The notes below the pieces were generated by a model. The model was given only the letters and a program-made list of their open reading frames with translations. It was not told the DNA's origin and made no database searches. DNA of 5,466 bases, from assembly GCA_050743125.1 (NCBI GenBank), contig JBOGEB010000246.1:1-5466 (forward strand). The letters are read 5' to 3'. How positions within the stretch are numbered: the stretch's first letter is position 1; the number at the start of each line of letters is the position of its first letter. The DNA comes from JBOGEB01 sp050743125. GTDB lineage: Bacteria > Actinomycetota > Nitriliruptoria > Euzebyales > Egibacteraceae. The translations under genes and the position numbers were made by a program. Below, one piece after another: positions 1-5,043 of the stretch.

Positions 1-1338
1 ATGCGCGAACGCGGACTGCTGCGAATCGGTGCTGTCGAAAGCTTTCCTGAACGCCGCCTCCGCCTCCGCGACATTATCTCTCGTGTACGCAGCCAGCCCG
101 ATTCGGACTGCCTCCTCAGGCTGAGCCTGTCCCACAACATAAGGCCATACCTGAGGGCTGACATCGCGGAAGCGTTCATCGGACTGCTCTAGGGTGCTGT
201 TGAGATAGTCCAGAATGGAGTCGAAGACTGTCACGCCTTCGCCGGCGCCGGTCAACAAGGCGGCGGAGGACGGCAGCTGGCGGCGAGCCCACTGCAGGCT
301 CTGATCGAAGTCCTCGCGTGCCGTCTTTGGCTTGCACAGCTGGATCAGCTGCCACAGTTGCTCAGTCGTGACAGGCCGATCCAACCCGCATCGACGCCAG
401 TCGGCCGCTGCCCGGACGACCTCCCGAGCAACCGTGGTGCCGTTCTTGAAGCGCCTGATCAGCTTGTCGGTGTCCGCGAAATACTCGCCGATTCCCTGCG
501 AAAAGCCTTCTCCCTGGTAGACCCTTTGGGCTCTGGTCCGCTCGGCCTCGCTGATCTCGTCCGGCAGATCGATCCGGCACGCTTGGCCGAGGACCGCGCG
601 CGCGTTCCTCCCCACCTCTCCAGAGGCGTCGCCCAGACGGTCATCTTCAGTACGACGAACGGTTGCCAGCACGACGAACCTGGGCCCGCTCGTGCGCCAC
701 TGCCGAAGCATCTCTGTGTCTGGGGCTTGACCATCGAGAAACCGGTCCAAGTCGTCGAGCCACAGCAGGACCGCGCGGTGTCGGTTCGCCAGGTTCGACA
801 GGTCCAGGCGGTGCAGACCGACCACACCGGCGGCGTCTCGAGGAACCACAACCGGGCAGCCCACGAATGATCTTCGAGCGAACTCGTACAGCGTTCGAGA
901 CTTGCCGCTGCTCGCGTGCCCCACCAGCAAGACGAACGTCGGCACCGACTCTCCCGAGGCCAGCAGACCGTCCAGACGTTCATCGACATCCCTTTGCACG
1001 TACGGCGGCAGCCCGCCGTCCACGCGATAACGATCCGCCAGGTCAGATTGGAACACCCCCAGCTCCGCATATGGGTCTGCATGCTCTATCGCAGGGGGAG
1101 GCCACCGGCAGACGAACTTCTCGATCTCGCTTTCGCGCTGACCCCGGGTCCGCCTCCACTCAACCACCCGTTCCGCGAACCCTGCCGCAGTCCCGGCAAC
1201 CAGAAAAAGAACCGAAATCCACCTCGGCACCGGAAACTCGCTCAGCGTCGTGCGCAGCAGGACCAGCGTCCCCCCGACGAACGCAAGTGTCCACCCGAGC
1301 TTCTGCAATCGGTCGACAGCACGTGATGAGGCGGTCAC
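1..1338 (-). CDS. Membrane-anchored P-loop NTPase with C-terminal TPR region (partial, 3' end outside window)
   Basis: This frame is open without a stop from 1452 down to base 1, and the first possible start is the GTG at 1338, giving 446 visible residues. No good Shine-Dalgarno precedes it. Two hydrophobic segments (about residues 14-28 and 40-54) suggest membrane anchoring. A linker with the motif LPPYVQRDVDERL (110-122) leads into the NTPase: Walker A GHASSGKS (140-147), Walker B AVLLWLDDLDRF (189-200, acidic pair D195/D196) and a sensor-like strand FVVLATVR (221-228). Further on, DWRRCGLDRP (313-322) and a segment around 347-380 are shared, from memory, with actinobacterial TPR NTPases. 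From about 407 an alternating A/G/Y helix pattern (PEEAVRIGLAAY, then AEAEAAFRKAF) is the first TPR-like unit, and more repeats should follow beyond the edge. By family knowledge this is a STAND-like signal-transduction ATPase; its trigger and output are unknown. Codons such as TTG, CGA and AGA are commoner than in the right-hand genes, hinting at acquisition. Confidence 0.85.
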   Translation of the reverse strand, partial: MTASSRAVDRLQKLGWTLAFVGGTLVLLRTTLSEFPVPRWISVLFLVAGTAAGFAERVVEWRRTRGQRESEIEKFVCRWPPPAIEHADPYAELGVFQSDLADRYRVDGGLPPYVQRDVDERLDGLLASGESVPTFVLLVGHASSGKSRTLYEFARRSFVGCPVVVPRDAAGVVGLHRLDLSNLANRHRAVLLWLDDLDRFLDGQAPDTEMLRQWRTSGPRFVVLATVRRTEDDRLGDASGEVGRNARAVLGQACRIDLPDEISEAERTRAQRVYQGEGFSQGIGEYFADTDKLIRRFKNGTTVAREVVRAAADWRRCGLDRPVTTEQLWQLIQLCKPKTAREDFDQSLQWARRQLPSSAALLTGAGEGVTVFDSILDYLNSTLEQSDERFRDVSPQVWPYVVGQAQPEEAVRIGLAAYTRDNVAEAEAAFRKAFDSTDSQQSAFAH

Positions 1339-1768
1339 AGGGCCCCGCCGCTCGCTTCCGCACTCATCACCGCAGACCCCCGTCGAAACCTGGAGACGAC
1401 ATACGACCAGACCGTCACGCCTGACGCGCAGCCAACAACCGCACGCCTCACGTCACGATCGGACGGCCGCCGCTCCTGCCCTCAACAGCGAAGACGAGCG
1501 TCACGTCTGTACCCCCGCTTCGCCGGGTTGCCCTCACGACCGCACGAAGTGAACGCCGCCCTGCTCATCGCGCGCTACGCCCTCGCTTCTCAGCATACTC
1601 GAGTCCGCTTTGCCCGGACTTCGGAGTCGCCGCCTGACGCGCGGCGGCAGGACGGACCCAGCCCTCGCAGTATCAGCTGCCCGTGTGGTTATGCGCGCTT
1701 CAACCTAGCACGCCAAGTGGCGTGCTGGCGCGCATATCATCGCGTTGTCAACACCCTGACCTGGGCGG
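1339..1768. other. Intergenic region upstream of the NTPase gene
   Basis: No frame here has a recognisable product or a start with a ribosome-binding site. The open frame continuing upstream of the NTPase start to 1452 has no NTG start before 1338. The stretch is rich in short palindromes: ACTCGAGT at 1597-1604, a hairpin with AGTCCG/CGGACT arms at 1602-1620, and the nested inverted repeat listed separately. On the minus strand a TTGACA hexamer sits at 1751-1746, but no matching -10 lies 16-18 bases further on, so I do not call a promoter. The leader of the NTPase gene could therefore be long. Confidence 0.6.
1690..1736. repeat. Nested inverted repeat (two perfect stems)
   Basis: The outer arms TATGCGCGC (1690-1698) and GCGCGCATA (1728-1736) are perfect 9-base complements. 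Inside them, AGCACGCC (1707-1714) and GGCGTGCT (1719-1726) are perfect 8-base complements around the tetraloop AAGT. The two stems are separated by 8 bases on the left and 1 on the right, so the fold is a long stem with an asymmetric bulge. No T-run follows on either strand, so it is not an ordinary intrinsic terminator. It could be a regulator site, a recombination or mobile-element end, or a structured RNA element. Confidence 0.7.
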
Positions 1769-1868
1769 NNNNNNNNNNNNNNNNNNNNNNNNNNNNNNNN
1801 NNNNNNNNNNNNNNNNNNNNNNNNNNNNNNNNNNNNNNNNNNNNNNNNNNNNNNNNNNNNNNNNNNNN
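1769..1868. other. Assembly gap of 100 N
   Basis: Exactly 100 undetermined bases, the usual placeholder length for a scaffold gap of unknown size. Genes and distances on the two sides should not be treated as truly adjacent. Whatever lies downstream of the 26-residue peptide gene on the minus strand is hidden here. Confidence 0.97.
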
Positions 1869-1919
1869 GAATGCGGAGCTGCAGACGGGTCCCCGCAGAG
1901 GACACATCTGAGGCTAGCG

Positions 1920-2000
1920 TCAGCCTGAGCGCACTAAACGCATCAACAAGACGGTCAGCAGAACTATAAGCAAGACCGCGATCACACTGAGCAGGCTCAT
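1920..2000 (-). CDS. 26-residue hydrophobic membrane peptide
   Basis: An ATG at 2000 opens a 27-codon frame ending in TGA at 1920. The product starts MSLLSVIAVL, continues as an almost unbroken run of V, L, I, A and T to about residue 20, and ends MRLVRSG. It is one transmembrane helix with a positively charged tail, which predicts a cytoplasmic C-terminus. A long, well-placed Shine-Dalgarno (2012-2005) makes real translation likely despite the tiny size. Its length and position before a possible operon hidden in the gap recall KdpF, the small subunit in front of kdpA. However, it lacks the aromatic/acidic end usual in KdpF as I remember it, so I do not use that name. A membrane-acting toxin or a small regulatory subunit of a transporter is equally possible. 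Function unknown. Confidence 0.65.
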   Translation of the reverse strand: MSLLSVIAVLLIVLLTVLLMRLVRSG

Positions 2001-2004
2001 CGAG

Positions 2005-2012
2005 TCACCTCC
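2005..2012 (-). promoter_or_regulatory. Strong ribosome-binding site of the 26-residue peptide gene
   Basis: GGAGGTGA, read on the minus strand, is an extended match to the 16S anti-Shine-Dalgarno. The GGAGG core lies 7 bases before the ATG at 2000. It is the best ribosome-binding site in the window and the main support for the small gene. A hairpin with AAGCGG/CCGCTT arms (2027-2048 on the plus strand) lies just upstream of it in the leader. Confidence 0.8.
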
Positions 2013-2486
2013 CCTCCCTGTCCTTCAAGCGGCTACAGCCTTCCGCTTGCCGTGGCGGGTCGACCCCTACGGGCACATGCACTGCATACTGGATCAACTT
2101 CTATACCCAGGGGCATCTTAGCCTAAACCGGGGGGTATCGCTGAGCGAACGCTGGGCCGTAAAGCGGACATTCACCCTACTACACCCCTCTCAATGCACC
2201 CACGGGCGCTATATTAGTTATGCACATAACGATTGAGCCCCGTTGTCACATTTTGAGCTGATTGGGCATTTACTGCAATAGAAGGTTCGGAGCGACCCGC
2301 ACGCTCCAGTCCAGGCCGACCTCTGGGCCGACGATCCGTTTGCGTGGCTGCGCTCTCCGTGCGCCGGCTCTCTGGGGTCGACGGCGACGCCTTCGGCCCG
2401 GCTGACCCGCAGGTCAGGCCAGCCCAGCCGACGAGCCGCGCAGCCCACTCGCGGTGGCCCAGGGCGGGACGTGCCAATCTGGGGGG
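2013..2486. other. Divergent intergenic region between the peptide gene and nfeD
   Basis: This AT-richer segment separates the minus-strand peptide gene from plus-strand nfeD and must hold both promoters. Visible items are the palindromes GGGTCGACCC (2057-2066), ATGCACTGCAT (2077-2087) and GTTATGCACATAAC (2217-2230). A plus-strand TTGTCA (2243-2248) lies before the AT-rich stretch at 2249-2280, a weak promoter candidate for nfeD. On the minus strand two tiny frames (2171-2118, 17 residues; 2116-2033, 27 residues) follow each other with one base between them in the leader of the 26-residue gene. They lack strong ribosome-binding sites and I do not call them genes. Confidence 0.5.
2100..2138 (-). 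promoter_or_regulatory. Candidate operator/promoter with G-tract palindromes
   Basis: On the plus strand, ATACCC-AG-GGGCAT (2103-2116) is an imperfect two-half-site palindrome, and 20 bases on there is a second half-site CCGGGGGGTAT (2128-2138). ATACCC/GGGTAT half-sites around a G/C tract are the known style of CsoR/RcnR-family (DUF156) metal-sensor operators. Read on the minus strand, the first palindrome overlaps a possible -10 box TATAGA (2105-2100), about 100 bases before the 26-residue peptide gene. No convincing -35 box is seen, and no CsoR-type gene is in the window. Confidence 0.3.
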
Positions 2487-3746
2487 GTGGCACGTTCCCG
2501 GCTGTTCGCGGTCGTCACGGCCGCTTTCCTGCTGATCGCCGGCGGGAGCACGCTCGCGCGCGCGCAACCATCGCAGTCACCGACCGTGCTCGTCACCCGC
2601 GTCGAGGGGCCGATCACCCAGGTGATCGCCGACCAGGTCGCGGACGCGGTCACGGCAGCCGAGAAGGCCGGCCACGAGGCGCTCGTCGTCGAGCTCGACA
2701 CGCCGGGTGGGCGAGCGACGTCGATGCAGGCGATCGTCGAGGACCTCCTGAGCGCCGACGTCCCCGTCGTCGTCTACGTGACGCCGCCGGGCGCCCGGGC
2801 GGCCTCGGCCGGCGCGGTCATCACGTTCACCGCGAACATCGCCGCGATGGCGCCGGCCACACACATCGGCGGAGCGGCGCCCAAAGTCGTCGAGGACGTG
2901 GCCGCCTCCGTTGCGTCGATCGCCCAGAGGCGGGGCCGCAAGGCCGAGTTCGCCGTCGACGCGGTCCGCCACGGGCGCTCCGCCACGGCGGACGAGGCGC
3001 TCAAGCTCGGCGCGATCGACCTGATCGCTCAGGACCGGGCCGAGCTGCTCGACCGGATCGACGGACGGGTGGTGACGCTCGGGAACAGCTCGACGGTCAG
3101 GCTCGACACCGCCGGCGCCCAGGTCGCCGAGTTCAAGATGTCCGCCATGAGGCGCCTACTCCAGTGGTTCGCGAACCCGAACCTCGCGTTCCTGCTCATC
3201 TCGCTCGGGGGGCTCGCGCTCCTCATCGAGCTCGCTACTCCCGGCGGCGGGCTCGCCGGGACGGTGGGCGTGATCCTGCTCGTGCTCGGGTTCATCGCGC
3301 TGTCGGTGCTGCCGACCAGCGTCGCCGGTCTGATCCTGCTGGTGCTCGCCGGGGCGATGTTCGTCGCCGAGCTCTACGCGCCCGGCATCGGGGTGTTCGG
3401 CGGCGCGGGCGTGCTCGCGCTGGTGTTCGCGGGCCTGCTGCTGTTCCAGCGCCCGACCGGAGTCGGCGTCGGGCTCGCCGTGCTCCTCCCGCTCACGATC
3501 CTCGTCGGGCTGGGAGTGGTGCTCGTGGGACGGCTGACCTGGCGGACCCACAAGATGCCCCACCGGGCCGGGTCGATCCGCGGCGCGATCGGCGTGGTCC
3601 AAAGCGCGAGCGACCACACCGGCCAGGTCGTCGTCCACGGGGCGCTGTGGCAGGCGCGCAGCATGAACGGGCCCCTGCAGGTCGGCGAGCGCGTCCGGGT
3701 CGTGGAGCTCGACGGCATGGAGCTGATCGTCTACCCCGAGCCCTGA
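2487..3746 (+). CDS. nfeD: NfeD-family membrane-bound serine protease (ClpP-class)
   Basis: About 419 residues. I prefer the GTG at 2487, which yields a textbook signal peptide (RSR, hydrophobic core, cleavage likely after ARA at 24-26). An upstream in-frame GTG at 2454 would add 11 residues, and neither has a clear Shine-Dalgarno. Residues about 30-195 form the ClpP-like protease domain: TPGG (72-75), GARAASAG (102-109) with probable nucleophile Ser107, and MAPATHIGGAAPK (121-133) with Lys133 placed like the general base of the archaeal homologue PH1510. Five hydrophobic segments follow (about 233-251, 255-275, 279-298, 301-320, 326-349), then a C-terminal OB-fold NfeD domain (about 359-419). 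The family cleaves membrane-associated substrates outside the cytoplasmic face and commonly pairs with a stomatin/SPFH protein; none is encoded next door. The loop between Ser107 and Lys133 looks shorter than in relatives I recall. A damaged RidA-family gene starts 2 bases after the stop. Confidence 0.9.
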   Translation: MARSRLFAVVTAAFLLIAGGSTLARAQPSQSPTVLVTRVEGPITQVIADQVADAVTAAEKAGHEALVVELDTPGGRATSMQAIVEDLLSADVPVVVYVTPPGARAASAGAVITFTANIAAMAPATHIGGAAPKVVEDVAASVASIAQRRGRKAEFAVDAVRHGRSATADEALKLGAIDLIAQDRAELLDRIDGRVVTLGNSSTVRLDTAGAQVAEFKMSAMRRLLQWFANPNLAFLLISLGGLALLIELATPGGGLAGTVGVILLVLGFIALSVLPTSVAGLILLVLAGAMFVAELYAPGIGVFGGAGVLALVFAGLLLFQRPTGVGVGLAVLLPLTILVGLGVVLVGRLTWRTHKMPHRAGSIRGAIGVVQSASDHTGQVVVHGALWQARSMNGPLQVGERVRVVELDGMELIVYPEP

Positions 3747-3748
3747 CG

Positions 3749-3902
3749 GTGTCGACGACGAGGCGAGCTGTGCGCTCCGGCTCGCCCTACGAGGACGTGA
3801 TCGGCTTCAGCCGCGCCGTGCGGGTCGATGGCCGTGGTCGCCGCTCTCCTCGATCCCCGGTGGCAGGTCGAGATCGAGGCCGAGGCGAGGTGCCGCTCCT
3901 GA
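3749..3902 (+). pseudogene. RidA/YjgF-family gene remnant with internal deletion
   Basis: A GTG at 3749, two bases after the nfeD stop, begins a frame reading STTRRAVRSGSPYEDVIGF and SRAVRV, the typical N-terminus of a RidA-family (Rid/YER057c/UK114) protein. After about 3827 this frame becomes arginine-rich nonsense. In the next frame, 3828-3902 encodes VVAALLDPRWQVEIEAEA and then a TGA, the typical C-terminus of the same family. Only about 27 N-terminal and 24 C-terminal residues survive of a protein usually near 125-130 residues. Some 75-85 central codons are therefore missing, and the join at about 3824-3830 is also out of frame. RidA enzymes hydrolyse reactive enamine/imine intermediates; the core of the fold is lost, so this copy cannot work. 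A misassembly that collapsed the middle of an intact gene is the alternative. Confidence 0.8.
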
Positions 3903-3903
3903 C

Positions 3904-3924
3904 GGCAGGCGGCAGGTGGCAGGC
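3904..3924 (+). repeat. 7-base tandem repeat, three copies
   Basis: GGCAGG followed by C, T and C, repeated three times directly behind the RidA remnant. Short GC-rich tandem copies like this are prone to replication slippage and may mark the damaged area. Confidence 0.7.
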
Positions 3925-3927
3925 CGG

Positions 3928-3956
3928 CCGCACCAGCCCGCCGCACCAGCCCGCCG
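3928..3956 (+). repeat. 13-base tandem repeat, 2.2 copies
   Basis: The unit CCGCACCAGCCCG occurs at 3928-3940 and again without change at 3941-3953, followed by CCG of a third. It lies in the convergent gap between the RidA remnant and the minus-strand damaged gene. Just beyond it is a perfect palindrome CCCTATAGGG (3975-3984) covering the stop codon of the latter. Confidence 0.8.
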
Positions 3957-3976
3957 TCCCCCTGTGCGCGTATCCC

Positions 3977-4224
3977 CTATAGGGCCAGCGCGAGCCCCCG
4001 TACGACCATCACCGGATGGGTCACGGGCAGCCGGCGTGCAAGCTCGGGCCCGGTGAGGGTGATCCAGGTCCGGCGTTCGTCGAACGACACCGACTCAGCC
4101 CGGGTCACGACGTGGCTCCTGACGCCGCTCGGGGTGTCGAGGAGGTACACGACTCGTCGCCTGCTTGGACATCGCCAGCCTTCAGGTGCAGAACCTCGGC
4201 GCGTTCAAGCATTGTGGTTCTCAC
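3977..4224 (-). pseudogene. Small conserved-looking protein gene broken by a one-base frameshift
   Basis: A GTG at 4224 (or the ATG at 4212) behind AAGGAGG opens a frame whose product reads MLERAEVLHLKAGDVQAGDE and then loses sense. In the neighbouring frame, from the GTG codon at 4150 to the TAG at 3977, 57 residues follow smoothly: VYLLDTPSGV, then VSFDERRTWITLTGPELARR, LPVTHPVMVV and a hydrophobic end. Frame 2 has a stop near 4208 and no other start, so it has no start with a ribosome-binding site. Restoring one base near 4151-4158 would join the two into about 82 residues with the natural reading GDE-x-VYLLDTPSG. The mix of short beta-strand-like segments suggests a small beta-rich domain; I do not recognise the family. 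Either a real frameshift or a sequencing error would explain it. No slippery sequence supports programmed frameshifting. Confidence 0.6.
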
Positions 4225-4228
4225 GTGG

Positions 4229-4235
4229 CCTCCTT
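4229..4235 (-). promoter_or_regulatory. Ribosome-binding site of the frameshifted small gene
   Basis: AAGGAGG on the minus strand, 4 bases before the GTG at 4224 and 16 before the ATG at 4212. It favours the GTG start and shows that this locus was once, or still is, a translated gene. Confidence 0.65.
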
Positions 4236-4285
4236 GCTCCCCACCCAGCGCGTCGATCGGTCAGCAGCGCCCTGTCCCGCAATCA

Positions 4286-4304
4286 CCGTGCGCACTCGGC
4301 ACGG
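4286..4304 (-). terminator. Stem-loop between the NYN gene and the frameshifted gene
   Basis: CCGTGC (4286-4291) pairs with GCACGG (4299-4304) around a 7-base loop, starting 38 bases past the TAG of the NYN gene on the minus strand. No U-tract follows. It might act as a high-GC type terminator or simply be a chance hairpin. Confidence 0.3.
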
Positions 4305-4341
4305 GCGGTTCAACGGCTAAATCCAACACCGCTCACGCGGG

Positions 4342-4734
4342 CTAGTCCCGTGGCGAGTCCAACGTCTCGAGTAATGTGCGGGGACCGCACACGCTCGCGC
4401 CAAGGCGCGTGACCCGCGCGCGTAAATCCCGGTCGGCGGTGACCACCTCGAGCGTCTCGGGCTCGGGATCCGCGCCGACGATCGCGGCGATCCGGTCGTC
4501 GGCCGCGTTCGCGCCGCCGCGCCGGGCGTAGCGCACGATGACCGGACCGTGGGTGCCCTCGGCGAGGCCGGGCGGCGGGCGGCCGTCGAACACGACCGTG
4601 ACCTCGTCGCCGGTCCGCTCGGCGAGCCGGCGCAAGCGGTCGACGAGCAGGCGCACCGCAGCGTCGCGGTCCCGCCACCATCCGTCTGGGCGTGACCCGA
4701 TCACGTTCATGCCATCGACGAGCAGCCGTCTCAC
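4342..4734 (-). CDS. NYN-domain (YacP-like, PIN-fold) putative ribonuclease
   Basis: 130 residues from the GTG at 4734; an in-frame GTG at 4743 would add three. The shorter form begins MRRLLVDGMNVIGSRPDGWW, the usual start of single-domain actinobacterial NYN proteins. The expected acidic site of PIN/NYN nucleases is present: Asp7 and Asn10 in VDGMN, Asp50 in VVFDGRPP, Asp79/Asp80 in NAADDRI, and Asp101/Asp103 in VTADRDLR. Together they would bind the metal ions that cut RNA. The fold fills the entire chain, with no membrane or RNA-binding extension. The Bacillus relative YacP (Rae1) cuts mRNA in the ribosomal A site. That role cannot be transferred from sequence alone, and the substrate here is unknown. 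The gene lies downstream of dapE and the 57-residue membrane protein gene on the same strand, but a 126-base gap with a stem-loop separates them. It has no ribosome-binding site and may be leaderless. Confidence 0.85.
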   Translation of the reverse strand: MRRLLVDGMNVIGSRPDGWWRDRDAAVRLLVDRLRRLAERTGDEVTVVFDGRPPPGLAEGTHGPVIVRYARRGGANAADDRIAAIVGADPEPETLEVVTADRDLRARVTRLGASVCGPRTLLETLDSPRD

Positions 4735-4741
4735 GGGCCAC

Positions 4742-4747
4742 ACAGTA
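4742..4747 (-). promoter_or_regulatory. Possible -10 box for leaderless transcription of the NYN gene
   Basis: TACTGT on the minus strand fits TANNNT and ends 7 bases before the GTG at 4734. That is the spacing typical of leaderless actinobacterial transcripts, which would begin at the start codon. No clear -35 box is seen. It agrees with the absence of a Shine-Dalgarno sequence there and favours the 4734 start. Confidence 0.3.
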
Positions 4748-4805
4748 ACCGGAACGCGTGTGGACGCCGTGCCAGCGGCGACCGAACCGACGGAGAACGG
4801 CCATC

Positions 4806-4844
4806 GTGCAGCGACGGCCCGGGCGTTCCGGGCTCATGCTGCAC
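4806..4844 (-). terminator. Two-tier stem-loop downstream of the 57-residue gene
   Basis: The outer stem GTGCAGC (4806-4812)/GCTGCAC (4838-4844) and inner stem GCCCGG (4817-4822)/CCGGGC (4828-4833) are stacked with a symmetric 4+4 internal loop and a 5-base apical loop. It begins 16 bases past the TAG at 4861 on the minus strand. There is no U-tract, so it may be a high-GC terminator closing the dapE unit or an RNA-processing hairpin. Confidence 0.45.
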
Positions 4845-4860
4845 CGTGCGGACGCTGCCC

Positions 4861-5034
4861 CTAAAAGCGCAAGAGCAGCCAGGCGACCAGGGCGAAGGCC
4901 AGCAGGCCGACGAGCAGGACGAGGATGCGGAACGGCATGCCCACGGCCCTGCTGGTCGGCTCCGCCTGCTCGGCGAACGCGCGGAACGTCTCGGTGTCCG
5001 CGCCGGGATCGAGGTCGAGATCGTCGTCAGTCAT
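4861..5034 (-). CDS. 57-residue single-pass membrane protein
   Basis: An ATG at 5034 opens a 57-codon frame ending in TAG at 4861. The N-terminal part is acidic (MTDDDLDLDPGADTE), followed by an amphipathic stretch with FRAFAEQAEP. A single strong transmembrane helix runs from about residue 37 to 55 (RILVLLVGLLAFALVAWLLL) and the protein ends RF. The acidic N-terminus next to an arginine-flanked helix suggests that the N-terminus stays in the cytoplasm with the helix as a tail anchor. The start lies only 9 bases past the dapE stop, so the two are probably one transcript. A weak AGGG about 8 bases before the ATG is the only ribosome-binding signal. I do not recognise the family. Composition and codon use match the neighbours, so I take it as a real gene. 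Confidence 0.75.
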   Translation of the reverse strand: MTDDDLDLDPGADTETFRAFAEQAEPTSRAVGMPFRILVLLVGLLAFALVAWLLLRF

Positions 5035-5043
5035 AGGCAAACC

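Noticed and set aside
459..1082. Minus-strand frame of 207 residues and a plus-strand frame of 253 residues (663-1424) over the NTPase gene
   Set aside because: Both are Cys/Trp- or Arg/Pro-rich shadow frames. The third minus frame carries Walker A, Walker B and TPR motifs without interruption.
1601..1628. A tRNA or terminator suggested by overlapping hairpins
   Set aside because: There is no cloverleaf, no GGTTCRA T-arm and no U-tract.
1528..1768. Plus-strand open frame running into the gap
   Set aside because: It has a TTG start, no ribosome-binding site and no recognisable motif, and its reading through N is meaningless.
1920..2000. Naming the 26-residue peptide KdpF
   Set aside because: Size and ribosome-binding site fit, but the C-terminal motif I expect for KdpF is absent and no kdpA is visible because of the gap.
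2033..2116. 27-residue minus-strand frame starting MPLGIEVDPVC as a YHS-domain gene
   Set aside because: Only a five-residue resemblance. The rest does not continue the domain and there is no good ribosome-binding site.
2013..2200. A riboswitch (ydaO, M-box, cobalamin or guanidine type) in the leader of the peptide gene
   Set aside because: I compared the leader with the conserved cores I remember and found no consistent match, only isolated palindromes.
2217..2230. Palindrome GTTATGCACATAAC containing TTATGCACA, an exact match to the E. coli-type DnaA box
   Set aside because: It is a single box with no cluster, no AT-rich unwinding region and no dnaA/dnaN nearby. High-GC actinobacteria generally use TTGTCCACA-type boxes.
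2471..3982. Plus-strand frame of 503 residues over nfeD
   Set aside because: It is an Arg/Gly/Pro-rich shadow of nfeD. Only its last part, after 3749, is meaningful, as the N-terminal end of the RidA remnant.
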